DNA of 64,000 nucleotides. Source: Oscarella lobularis (Eukaryota; Porifera; Homoscleromorpha; Homosclerophorida; Oscarellidae). The notes beneath the pieces are model-generated. The model did no database searches, was not told the origin of the DNA, and was given only the letters and a program-made list of their open reading frames with translations. This document shows, piece after piece, positions 32,867-43,723 of the stretch; position 1 is the stretch's first letter; every line of letters starts with the position of its first letter. Made by a program: the position numbers and the translations under genes. The stretch lies in contig NC_089175.1 of the NCBI RefSeq assembly GCF_947507565.1, positions 5,631,733 to 5,695,732 on the forward strand, written 5' to 3'.

Positions 32867-33174
32867 TTGCCTGTGTTTTAGATCCTTTTATGGTATTCTG
32901 AGCGAAACAATGAAGATCAACAAGGCAACATGAATGATACCAAATTAGGTAACGCTCGTACAACGCGTAGGAGCTCTCGACGATGTTCATTTCACCGTAT
33001 ATGGTCGCATGTGTTCGCAGAGAATGGCGAACGATATCATTGTCCATTTCCTCAGAAGGAGCTCACGTGCATTCACGTGTGCAGAAGGTACAGTGTACGT
33101 GTGTACAAAGCTGAATGATCGCAGCGAAATCAAGAGCAAAAAGATGCAGACAAATCTATGTGATGAGCCTATCA

Positions 33175-33494
33175 TTCCCGTTCAGCGACGAGCTCAGTTT
33201 TCGCGTCAGTTCCGCTTTGGAGGAAACCAAGAAAGTCACTTCCGAGAATCCCGTCCCCACCCGAGTTTCCTCGACGCACGGCTCCGAGCCGCCGTTCGCC
33301 GTCGTCTCGTCGACGGGAACGGGACGCGCGACGACTTGCACGAGCCTTTTCGGTTCAGTGGCTTTGATGCCTCAACCGAGACCCCAGCACGCCAGTTGGC
33401 TTTCGCTGACATGAAGGCAAGGGTTCACTTCTTCAGGATGCTTGACTTCGGGAAGCTTGACTTCGGGAAGCTTGACTTCTTCGGGAAGTGACAT
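33175..33494 (-). pseudogene. MACPF-like 5' fragment
   Basis: Only the first quarter of the family is present, from ATG at 33494 through LACWGLG and RLMQVVARPVPVDET to the ELTRKLSSSL region, where it joins the collagen-TNF upstream block. Its N-terminus has a short repeat (KLPEV twice) not seen in sisters. A truncated fossil. Confidence 0.7.
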
Positions 33495-34229
33495 ATGTCG
33501 ACCTCGAATGCCAGTTGGATACTGTCAGAAGCCGATGCCTTTATAATCACGTTTTGCTGGTTAGACTACCTGTTCCAGGCAGACTATGCTTGCAAGCGTC
33601 GGCTGTTGCCAGTTGGATAATCTGTTGACTCGATTTCCTGCTTGTTCCTGTTTTATCCGGCCTAATCCAGGCCCTTTCCCGGGATGCGTGCTAGGCCAAA
33701 CTATGCTTGGAAACCGTTGATTCGGACATCTCGATGTCATAGAGCGTCATTTCAGCATATGATTTCAGGCATTGAATTGCTGCTTGTCTAAATGAGTCGT
33801 GAGAGTTTGGTGGACCGATTGAAGGATTTGAGAGCCATCGCCCTGGCTAAAGAAGAGCCTTAGTTAGTCGCCGGGACTAAACAAGATCCTCAGTCAGTCG
33901 TGGCGTTCTGTTATTGCACCACATCATCCAGGGCAACAGCAACAAAAAAGATTCAGTGCCCGGATCAGCTGGAAATGGCGATCGCTCCGCAAGAACTTCT
34001 CAACGCGAAGTCAGCGAGGAGCCTGGCGTAATGGAACGTTGGAGCACAAGCGTCGAAGCGTCGAAGATCAGTTTCTTTCAGGCCAACTGGTTTTGCACCG
34101 CGAAGGCAACATCAATGGGCGCCAAGATGACGACGACATTGTGTCAGAGAGTTTAAAATCGGCACATGCAACATTTTATTGAGACAGCAGCACGAAAAGA
34201 AGACAGAAGTCTGTTTTATGGGTGGAGTT
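33495..34229. other. spacer between MACPF-like fragment and unit 7
   Basis: Same spacer as at 24607-25822 without insertions; AATAAA of unit 7 on the minus strand near 34175. An alternative plus-strand frame is disturbed by small indels relative to other copies. Confidence 0.5.
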
Positions 34230-35845
34230 TTAGTTTACTTTCCATGCGCCAAAACAAGAATGCTCAGGACCAAAATGGTGTCGCCCATTTGCACCTTGCG
34301 CCCTTACAGACAATTGACTGCCCTTTCTCACGTTCCAAAGCATTCCAAGATAGTGAGATTTGTCGGCAGTATTTTCATAATAATACCTTGAATAGCCAAT
34401 ATGAACTGAATCAACATAAATGGCAGGAGATTGATATCTTGATGACGATGATACATCAGTGTACAAATTGAAGTATATAAAATAGATTCCAGATTCAGGC
34501 ACGGTGATGTAACCATTGCTGTACGTCATTCCGCCTTCGAGAACGGATGGACGGGAACCTGATCTGCTAGCAGACCAGTGAGTAATTACCTGGCCTGATA
34601 GAAAAAGGGAAAGGGACATAATTGCTTTTAAATTTTGAAAAGACTGTATTTGCTACCATTGGAATATGTGTGCCAGCTACCAGAACCACCAACAAGGTAT
34701 GCAATAGGTTTCAATATTGTACTAAGTGAAGACTTGAGATCTGTCACAATCTACATATCGATGAGATCGAAGGAGCCACATGTTCTTGTCAGTGCATACA
34801 TTACCTGTTCTTTCAACCGCTTCAGAATATCTTCATCTATCTAAATAATTGAGTAACTGTAGAAGATCAAGAAGAGTTCATTTAAAGTCGTTTACGTCAG
34901 GTCCTGCTATTCCTTGAAGTCCTTGCTCTCCTTTGTGACCAGTTAATCCTCGCTCTCCCTATTTAATTACTTTAAACAATGTCTATAATCTTATTCTGAA
35001 ACGCGCCTTGTCTCCTTTAGGTCCTTCTGGTCCTGCTTGTCCTGTGTGACCAGGTGGACCCTACATTTACATGGCAATGTAAGTGCAAAGCGGGCGTTTG
35101 ACTTTTTACAGGAATTCCGTCAATGCCTCCTCTTCCTCTTGGTCCTGTTGGTCCTATTTCTCCCTAATTCAGTAATTATTCATAGCGTATGAATGAAAAA
35201 GGCGAACAGTGATGTACTTTGATTCCCTGTATTCCTTTCTGTCCTTTTGGGCCCTGTATGCCTGTTTCACCCTGAAATTAAGTGTAATCTACCTGAAAAT
35301 ACAACACAACAAGATACTTGTATTCCAGTATTTCCACGAGGTCCCTGTGGTCCAGTTGAACCTTGTTTACCTTGAGAACCAGGAGGTCCAACAACACCAG
35401 CGGGACCCTACTCAAATTTAACGCCGATGGTAGGGTAAAGAAGCGTATGCAACCTGTTTCCCAGGAAGGCCTTGCGATCCTTTAGCACCTTGATCACCCT
35501 ATGAAATAATGTGTAGTGTGTAATGTTCATTTATGAAAGAGCACTTGTACATACTTTGTCTCCGTTTCTACCTGCGTCTCCTTGCGTTCCTTTGTCTCCT
35601 TTATGACCCTAGACGCAGGTGTTTCAGAATTGAGAGAAGAGAGGTTGATCTATGTACTCTAATGCCTGGCGATCCCGTGTGACCAGCAAGTCCCTTGGTA
35701 CGATATATTAGACAAGTTGTCAACATCGGTCCCGAAAGTGTACTCTGTCTCCTTTCTGGAGAGGACAGTTAGAACTGCTTTCCTCGTTTTGACATGAGAG
35801 CGGAACGAGGCAAAGAAAGATCAAGACGATTGAGCTCGAGTACAT
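34230..35845 (-). CDS. collagen-TNF-like protein, unit 7
   Basis: ATG at 35845 (MYSSSIVLIFLCLVPLSCQ, then NEESSSNCPLQKGDR). Full exon set: GLAGHTGSPGIR-type first collagen exon, GHKGDKGTQGDAGRNGDK, GDQGAKGSQGLPGKQ, long exon GPAGVVGPPGSQGKQGSTG, and the rest as in unit 5. The TNF exon (34230-about 34597) reads THWSASRSGSRPSVLEGG, which differs from the near-invariant THWSTSTSG of sisters, and ends SCFGAWKVN. Loops YTDVSSSSRYQSPAI and GANGRHHFGPEH. CRE at 35921-35928 and TATA at 35903-35910. Looks whole. Confidence 0.85.
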
Positions 35846-35902
35846 TATTCCTTCGATTACTCCTTCACTGTTTCAACTGACTTTGAGTAGAGGTGCAGAG
35901 CA

Positions 35903-35928
35903 CATTTATAGCGGTCTGCATGACGTCA
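35903..35928 (-). promoter_or_regulatory. TATA box and palindromic CRE, unit 7
   Basis: TATAAATG (35903-35910) about 58 bases before the ATG and TGACGTCA (35921-35928) ten bases beyond. Confidence 0.7.
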
Positions 35929-36500
35929 TTGTCTGTGTTTTAGATCCTTTTATGGTATTCTGAGCGAAACAATGAAGATCAACAAGGCAACATGAATGAT
36001 ACCAAATTAGGTAAAGCCCGTACAACGCGTAGGAGCTTTCGACGCTGTTTATTTCACCGTATATGGTCGCATGTGTTGCAGAGAGTTGTGAACGGTGTCC
36101 TCGTCCATTTCAAGTTCTCAGAACAAGCTCACGTGCATTCACGTGTGCAGAAGAGTGTGCACTAAGTAAAGTAGATGCCGAATATCAGACTGCAACAGAA
36201 TTAAGGGCAAAGAGAAGTAGATGTAGACCAAGCTAAGTGAAAGCACATCTACAAACGCTTTATTCAATCGTCGTGCTTGCCCAGGCTCGCAGCAGCTCAG
36301 ATCCAAACGTCAATGGAAAAGGAAGAATCGTGCACGCAATCTTGGACGAACGAAGGACAAAGGGTCTCAGAGTTTGCAGCTTCGGAAACGAAACCTAGGC
36401 GACTAACGAGGTAATGATATTCCCCACAGAATTATAAACAATGAGAATAGCACACTGTGTTTCAAACGTTCTCTATTTCTATCAGGTGCTGTTGAAACAA
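35929..36500. other. upstream block of unit 7
   Basis: Conserved CACGTG-containing block; here the plus-strand 81-codon frame seen elsewhere is shifted by a one-base difference (GTTGCAG against GTTCGCAG), arguing against it being a gene. Ends with MACPF-like 3' flank. Confidence 0.5.
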
Positions 36501-36502
36501 GT

Positions 36503-38137
36503 TCAACTAAACTTTTTCTTCAGTCGTGCTCTTGAAGGCGTCGAATCCGTTTGCCGTCTTTTATACAGAAAGCAGCCTTCTCCTTTACGAGCTCTGTGTT
36601 CATCTTGGGGCCCTGCGATTATATCTGCTCTTTTATTACAGTTGTAAGCGTTCACCAATTGGAACTGAGCGACTCCACCATTATGTTTCCACGAGCTTTC
36701 ATCTCTGCGTAAGAACGATGCTCTTTCCTCGCTTTCCTCGCCTTTCTTCGCTTCCCTTATTTCCTCGCTTTGGATCTGCAAGTAGCGACGGCTACTGAAG
36801 CCGCCGCTTTTCATTGAATCATTAGCCCGGTGGCTAGCCAATCGTCGAGTGCCTTTGGCTCATTTGTACAGGGATGTCATAGGGAGAACTGACAGCCGGA
36901 CGTCTCGTCGAGATGCGTCAATACCTCTGCTCAATATTTGTCCTTCGACGACGTGCATAGGTAAAATCTCTGGTCATCGATTTCCAATGCAAGTAGAAAA
37001 AAGCACCTCGAGTCGTCAGCAAATCGATTTCGCCTTGCCAAGGAAAACGCCGTCGCCGCGGAAGCGTTTCGATGTAAACTGGCGTTGCCTTTCTTTCTCG
37101 CCGGTCGTCCCGAGTTTCCCTTTGGCATCCGCAGTGCATGACAAACCTCGCGCCCGCTTTGAGATGGAAGGGTCGGCTCATAGGAGCGCGTTGGAGCTCA
37201 TCATCAATGAATTCCTGCGATGCAATTCGCATGAGCTTGGCCCAGTCGGTTTGCCGAAGAGCGCGGCGATGGGCAAGACGCGCAAACACACAACGACTTC
37301 CTTGCTGCGTTCAATCGTCTGATCGCGCTTCAATCTCTCGTCCTTGTTGTCGTGGCCGTCCTCCTTGCATTCTTTTATGACGCTCGGATGAAGCAAGACG
37401 TGAGTGCGTTTGGTGTAAGTCTTTTTCATTTTTTTTGCGCTTTGCCTAATTCCGAGACAACCTTAAACATTTCAATTGTAGTTGAAAAGCTGGCGTTCTT
37501 TACGGTGGCGCTCGTCGATAATGTCGTCGTTTCTTCGCGATAAACTTTTCCACCCATGTCGATGCTTGGCGACGAAGTGGGTCACGCCCCCGAGAGGACC
37601 CTCGATCGCTTGCCGACAGGCGAGTAGTTTCTTATCATTCTCGGTTTCGACGTCTCCATTAGGAATCTGTTCGTACTTTTCGTGAATGCAATCCTCAACG
37701 AATGTTTTAGTAGCGTCGACGAGTCCGTCTTTGAAGTGCGGGTGAAGCCGGAACGCGTACGTTCGATATTGAATCTGTTGACCGACGGCCAACCACGTTC
37801 GGCTATCCACCGTCGATTTCTCGTACGAGCATCCGCACTCCAAGGCGACGGCTTTCAAAAGAGGCGCCGTCAGCGTCAAGCTCAGCTTCCGCGTCAGTTC
37901 CGCTTTGGACGAAACCAAGAAAGTCAGCTCCGAGTATCCCGTTCCTACCCGGGTTTCCTCGACGCGCGGCTCTGAATTGCCCTTCGCGTCGTCGACGAGA
38001 ACGGGACGCGCGACGACTTGCATGAGCCTTTTCGGTTCAGTGGCATTGATGCCTCGACCGAGACCCCAGCACGCCAGTTGGCTTTCGCTGACATGAAGAG
38101 AAGGGTTCACTTCTTCGGGATGCACCAACTTTGACAT
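36503..38137 (-). pseudogene. MACPF-like copy, broken
   Basis: Starts MSKLVHPEEVNPSLHVSESQ and keeps a long open N-terminal part (about 220 codons) through the FVEDCI block to the GGVTHFV signature region; later blocks are present but in several frames, about four breaks. Treated as a fossil. Its extreme 3' end differs from sisters (a unique 60-base tail near 36510-36590). TATA box at 38181-38190. Confidence 0.7.
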
Positions 38138-38177
38138 GTCGACTTCAAATGCCAGTTGGATACTGTCAGAAGCCGAT

Positions 38178-38192
38178 GCCTTTATATATAAT
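38178..38192 (-). promoter_or_regulatory. TATA box of MACPF-like copy
   Basis: TATATATAAAGG on the minus strand, 45-50 bases before the ATG. The same box precedes the copies starting at 24606, 50078 and 58935, so each MACPF-like unit was duplicated with its own promoter. Confidence 0.6.
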
Positions 38193-38897
38193 CACTTTGT
38201 GCTGGTTAGACTACCTGTTTCAGGCAGACTATGCTTGCAAGCGTCGGCTGTTGCCAGTTGGATAATCTGTTCACTCGATTTCCGGCTTGTTCCTGTTTTA
38301 TCCGGCCTAATCCAGGCCTTTTCCCGGGATGCGTGCTAGGCCAAACTATGCTTGGAAACCGTTGGTTCGGACATCTCGATGTCATAGAGCGTCATTTCAG
38401 CATATGATTTCAGGCATTGAATTGCTGCTTGTCTAAATGAGTCGTGAGAGTTTGTTGGACAGATTGAAGGATTTGAGAGCCGTCGCCCTGGCTAAAGAAG
38501 AGCCTTAGTTAGTCGCCGAGACTAAACAAGATCCTCAGTCAGTAGTGGCGTTCTGTGATTGCACCACATCAACCAGGGCAACAGCAACGGAAAAGATTCA
38601 GTGCCCGGATTAGCAGGAAAATGACGATCGCTCCGCAAGAACTTCTCACAACGCGAAGTCAGCGAGGAGCCTGGCGTAATGGAATTGTATTGCGAACGTT
38701 AGAATTGTGGAGAACAAGCGTCGAAGCGTCGAAGACCAGTTTCTATCAGGCCAACTGGTTTTGCACCGCGAAGGCAACATCAATGTGCGCCAAGATGACG
38801 ACGACATTGTGTCAGAGAGTTTAAAATCGGCACATGCAACATTTTATTGAGACACCAGCACGAAAAGAAGACAGAAGTCTGTTTTATGGGTGGAGTT
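38193..38897. other. spacer between MACPF-like copy and unit 8
   Basis: Standard spacer (CTGGCTAAAGAAGAGCCTTA at about 38488; GCGATCGCTCCGCAAG-like at 38626) ending in the 3' flank of unit 8 with AATAAA on the minus strand near 38844. Confidence 0.5.
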
Positions 38898-40499
38898 TTA
38901 GTTTACCTTCCATGCGCCAAAACAAGAATGCTCAGGACCAAAATGGTGTCGCCCATTTCTACCTTGCGCCCTTACAGACAATTGACTGCCCTTTCTCACG
39001 TTCCAAAGCATTCCAAGATAGTGAGATTTGTTGTAAGTATTTTCATAATAATACATTGAACGGCCAATACGAACTGAATCAACAAAAATGGCAGGATGCT
39101 GATATAGTGATGATGATGATACACCAGTGAACAAATTGAAGTAAATAAAATAGATTCCGGATTCAGGCACGGTGATGTAACCATTGCTGTACGTCATTTC
39201 GCCTTGGAGAACGGATGGACGGGAACCTGATGTGCTAGTTGACCAGTGAGTAATTACCTGGCCTGATAGAAAAAGGGACATAATTGCTTTTAAATTTTGA
39301 AAAGATTGTTTTAGCTACCCGGAGAGTAGGATTGCCAGGCACTACCGTCACCACCAACAAGGTACGCAATAGGTTTCAATATTGTACTAAGTGAAGACTC
39401 TTGAGATCTGTCACAATCTACATATCGATGAGATAGAAGGAGCCACATGTCCTGTCAGTGCATACATTACCTGTTCTTTCAACCGTTTCAGAATATCTTC
39501 ATCTATCTAGATAATTGAGTAACTGTAGAAGATCAAGAAGAGTTCATTTAAAGTCGTTTACGTCAGGTCCTGCTATTCCTTGAAGTCCCTGCTCTCCTTT
39601 GTGGCCAGTTAATCCTCGCTCACCCTACTTAATTATTTTAAACAATGTCAATAACCTTATTCTGAAACGCGCCTTGTCTCCTTTAGGTCCTTCTGGTCCT
39701 GCTTGCCCTGTGTGACCAGGTGGACCCTACATTTAGATGGCAATATAAGTGCAAAGCAGCCGGGCGTTTTACGTTTTACAGGAATTCCGTCAATGCCTCC
39801 TCTTCCTCTTGGTCCTGTGGGTCCTATTTCTCCCTAATTCATTAATTCAGTACAGTTATGTACTTTGATTCCCTGCATTCCTTTCTGTCCTTTCGGGCCC
39901 TGTGTGCCTGTTTCACCCTGCAATTAAGTTTAATCTACATGAAAATATGATACAACACAACAAGATACTTGTATTCCAGTATTTCCACGAGGTCCCTGTG
40001 GTCCAGTTGCACCTTGTTTACCTTGAGAACCAGGAGGTCCAACAACACCAGCGGGACCCTACTCAAATTGAACGCCGATGGTAGGTAGGGTAAAGGAGCG
40101 TATGCAACCTGTTTCCCAGGAAGGCCTTGCGATCCTTTAGCACCTTGATCACCCTATGAAATAATGTGTAGTGTATAATGTTCATTTATGAAAGAGCACT
40201 TGTACATACTTTCTCTCCGTTTCTACCTGCGTCTCCTTGCGTTCCTTTGTCTCCTTTATGACCCTAGACGTAGGTGTTTCAGAATTGAGAGAAGAGAGGT
40301 ACATCTATTTGCCCTAATGCCTGGCGATCCCGGGTGGCCCGGAAGTCCCTGGTACGATATATTATGCAGGTTGTAATCTTTGGTTCCGAAAGTGTACTCT
40401 GTCTCCTTTCTGGAGAGGAAAGTTAGAACTGCTTTCCTCGTTTTGACATGAGAGCGGAACGAGGCAAAGAAAGGCCAAGACGATTGAGCTCGAGTACAT
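38898..40499 (-). CDS. collagen-TNF-like protein, unit 8
   Basis: ATG at 40499 (MYSSSIVLAFLCLVPLSCQ, then NEESSSNFPLQKGDR, in which the usual Cys before Pro-Leu is Phe). Full exon set; first collagen exon GLPGHPGSPGIR. TNF exon 38898-about 39260: THWSTSTSGSRPSVLQGE, GYITVPESGIYFIYF, MLWNVRKGS, SCFGAWKVN. Loops FTGVSSSSLYQHPAI, MYYYENTYNKS and GRNGRHHFGPEH. CRE 40575-40582 and TATA 40557-40564. Loss of the linker Cys may affect inter-chain disulphide bonding (inference). Confidence 0.83.
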
Positions 40500-40556
40500 T
40501 ATTCCTTCGATTACTCCTTCAATGTTTCAACTGACTTTGAGTAGAGGTGCAGAGCA

Positions 40557-40582
40557 CATTTATAGCGGTGTGCATGACGTCA
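40557..40582 (-). promoter_or_regulatory. TATA box and palindromic CRE, unit 8
   Basis: TATAAATG (40557-40564) and TGACGTCA (40575-40582) with the same spacing as units 6, 7, 11 and 12. Confidence 0.7.
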
Positions 40583-41129
40583 TTGTCTGTGTTTTAGATC
40601 CTTTTATGGTATTCTGGGCGAAACAATTTAGATCAACAAGGCAACATGAATGATACCAAATTAGGTAAAGCCCGTACAACGCGTAGGAGCTCTCGACGAT
40701 GTTTATTTCACCGTATATGGTCGCATGTGTTCGCAGAGAGTGGTGAACGGTGTCCTCGTCCATTTCAAATGCTCAGAACAAGCTCACGTGCATTCACGTG
40801 TGCAGAAGGGTGTGCACTAAGTAAAGTAGATGCCGAATATCAGACTGCAACAGAATTAAAGGCAAAGAGAAGTGGATGTAGACCAAGCTAAGTGAAAGCA
40901 CATCTACAAACGCGTTATTCAATCGTCGTGCTTGCCCAGGCTCGCAGCAGCTCAGATCAAAACGTCAACGGAAAAGGAAGAATCGTGCACACAATCTTGG
41001 ACGAACGAAGGACAAAGGGTCGCAGAGTTTGCATTTCCGAAACGAAACCTAGGCGACTAACGAATGATATTCCCCACAGAATTATAAACAATGAGAATAG
41101 CACACTGTGTTTCAAACGTTCTCTATTTT
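40583..41129. other. upstream block of unit 8
   Basis: Conserved block with CTCACGTGCATTCACGTG and the plus-strand 81-codon frame (MNDTKLGKARTTRRSSRRC, 40646-40891) open here; see findings. Confidence 0.45.
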
Positions 41130-42155
41130 GATCAGGTGCTGTTGAAGCATTTCATTTTTGAATGCGTTCTGCTTTCGAGGGTCTCTCAGCTCATCTAGAG
41201 ACCCACGTTTGCCACGTTGCTTGATTTCAGGCAGTTCATTTTGAAGCAAATCCTTGATAGGTCTCCAGTGTTCCTCTGCTTTACGAGCTCTGTGTTCATC
41301 TTGGGGCCCTGCAATGACATCTGCTTTTTATCACAGTTATAACGTTCACCAATTGGAACTGAGCGACTCCACCATTATGTTTCCACGAGCTTTCATCTCT
41401 ACGTAAGAGCGATGCTCTTTCCTCGCTTGGTATCCCGCTTGGGATCAACTGCAAGTAGCGACGACTACTGAAGGCGCCGCTTTTCCATTAAATCATTAGC
41501 CCGGTGGCTAGCCAATTGTTGAGTGCCTTTGGCTGATTTGTACAGGGAGAACTGACTACCGGACGTCTCGTCGAGATGCGTCAACACCTTTGCTTCATAT
41601 TCGTCTCTCGACGACGTGCACAAGTAAAATCTCTTGTCGTCGATCTCGAATGCAAGTCGAAACAAAGCACCTGGAGTCGTCAGCAAATCAATTTCGCCTT
41701 GCCAAGGAAAACGCCATCGCCGCGGAAGTGTTTCAATGTAAACTGGCGTTGCCTTTTCTTTCTCGCCGGTCGTCTCGAGCTTCCCTGCTGCGGCATACGC
41801 AGTGACATACATTTTGCCCACTTTGAGATAGAAGGGTTGGGTGATGGGAGAACTTTGGAGCTCGTCGCGGATGAATTCGCGCGATGCTCTTCGCATGGAA
41901 TCGGTCCAAAAGGGATCTTTGACGAGACGCGCAAATACACGATGACTTCCTTCTTGCGATCGATCGTCTGATCGCGCTCCAACTGCTCTTTATCCAAATT
42001 TCTTATGACTTCCGGATGAAGCAAGACGCGAGTGCGTTTGGTGCAAGTCGTTTTAGAATTTTCTTGAGCTTTCCCGAATGCTGAGGCGGCCTTAAAAATT
42101 TCAACTGTAGTTCCAAAGCTGGCGTCCTTTACAGTGGTGCTCGTTGACGATGATA
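41130..42155 (-). pseudogene. MACPF-like copy, 3' two-thirds, broken
   Basis: Carries the C-terminal two-thirds of the family (LRV block, FYLKVGKMYVTA, GALFRLAFEIDDKRFYLC, C-terminal LQNELPEIKQRG region). It is not a single open frame (about three breaks). Its 5' third is replaced by two collagen exons of the other family. A fossil; nearly the same segment recurs at 53087-54110. Confidence 0.7.
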
Positions 42156-42370
42156 CTATCTAGATGATAAGATGAATTTAGAACATTAAGAAAAGTCTAA
42201 AGGCATTTACGTCAGGTCCTGGTATTCCTTGAAGTCCCCGCTCTCCTTTGTAGCCAGTTAATCCTCGCAAACCCTATTTAAATAATTAAAATAACGTCTT
42301 TAATTATTGATTAATAAGCACACCTTATCTCCTTTAGGTCCTGCTTGTCCTGAGCGACCCGGTGGACCCT
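42156..42370 (-). pseudogene. stray collagen exons joined to MACPF-like sequence
   Basis: Two exons of a collagen-TNF gene: GLRGLTGYKGERGLQGIPGPD (42213-42275) and, partly, GPPGRSGQAGPKGDK (42325-42369). On the left they abut MACPF-like coding sequence exactly at the coil-exon splice acceptor (CTATCTAG); on the right they run from GGTGGACCCT straight into MACPF-like upstream DNA (GCCAGTTGGATAATCTG). No signal, coil or TNF exon accompanies them. Confidence 0.8.
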
Positions 42371-43012
42371 GCCAGTTGGATAATCTGTTGACTCGATTTC
42401 CGGCTTGTTCCTATTTTATCCGGCCTAATCCAGGCCCTTTCCCGGAATGCGTGCTAGGCCAAACTATGCTTGGCAACCGTCGGTTCTGACATCTCGATGT
42501 CATAGAGCAGCATTTCAGCATATGATTTCAGGCATTGAGTTGATGCTTGTCTAAAGGGTGAGACGTGAGAGTCTAGGTAGGCCGGCTGAAGGACGTGAGA
42601 GCCGTCGCCCTGGCTAAAGAAGAGCCTTAGTTAGTCCCCGGGACTAAACAAGATCCTCAGTCAGTAGTGGCGTTCTGTACCAGATCAACCAGGGCAACAG
42701 CATCGGAAAAAGATTCAGTGCCCGGATCAGCTGGGAAATGGCGATCGCTCCGCAAGAACTTCTCAACGCAAAGTCAGCGAGGAGCCTGGCGTAATGGAAT
42801 TGTATTGCGAACGTTAGAATTGTGGAGCATAAGCGTCAAAGCGTCGAAGACCAGTTTCTATCATGCCAACTGGTTTTGCACCGCGAAGGCAACATCAATG
42901 GGCGCCAAGATGACGACGACATTGTGTCAGAACCTTTAAGCTCGGCACCTGCAACATTTTATTGAGACACCAGCACGAAAAGAAGACAGAAGTCTGTTTT
43001 ATGGGTGGAGTT
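42371..43012. other. spacer
   Basis: MACPF-like upstream block followed by the standard spacer and 3' flank of the partial TNF copy at 43013 (AATAAA near 42958 on the minus strand). Confidence 0.45.
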
Positions 43013-43486
43013 TTAGTTTACTTTCCATGCGCCAAAACAAGAATGGTCAGGAGTAAAAACGTATCGTCGCCCATTTCCACCTTCCGCCCTTACAGACAAT
43101 TGACTGCCTTTTCTCACGTTCCAAAGCATTCCAAGATAGTAAGATTTGTCTCGACGAGTTTCATAATAATAGATTGAAAAGCCAACACGAACTGAATCAA
43201 CTAAAATGGCAGGATGCAGATATGTTGATGATGATGTTGACTCAGTGTACAAATTGAAGTAAATAAAATAGATTCCAGATTCAGGCACGGTGATGTAACC
43301 ATTGCTATACGTCATTCCGCCTTGGAGAACCGATGGATAGGAACCTGACGTGCTAGTTGACCAGTGAGTAATTACCTGGCCTGATAGAAAAGAGATATAA
43401 TTAACTTGAAATTATAAAATAACTGTATTTGTTACTAAAAGAAGAATATGTTTGCCAGCCACTACCGTCGCCAACAAGGTAAGCCA
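43013..43486 (-). pseudogene. collagen-TNF 3' piece (TNF exon and part of neck)
   Basis: TNF exon 43013-about 43377 is open and complete (GGMTYSNGYITVPESGIYF, MLWNVRKGS, SCFGAWKVN; loop YTESTSSSTYLHPAI). Part of the neck exon follows, then the family sequence stops inside it near 43486 (GGTAAGC|CAACC). No coil, collagen or signal exons belong to it; the next unit's 3' flank begins directly. Confidence 0.75.
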
Positions 43487-43723
43487 ACCCTGAAAATAAT
43501 GAACCATGGATTTTTTATTGAGGGATTGCTGCCGAAACGTAGGTGAGTATAACTGTAAAGGCTAGTAGAGGAACCTTAGCTAAAACAGCCTGGTTAGAGA
43601 AATGACGGTGTTTTACATCACGACTCCAAGACGGTGACATTTGTTTGAAACCGACGCAACATTTTATTTATGCACCCACCAGGCACGAACAGAAAGCAAC
43701 AATTTGTTTTGTGGTTTAAAGAA

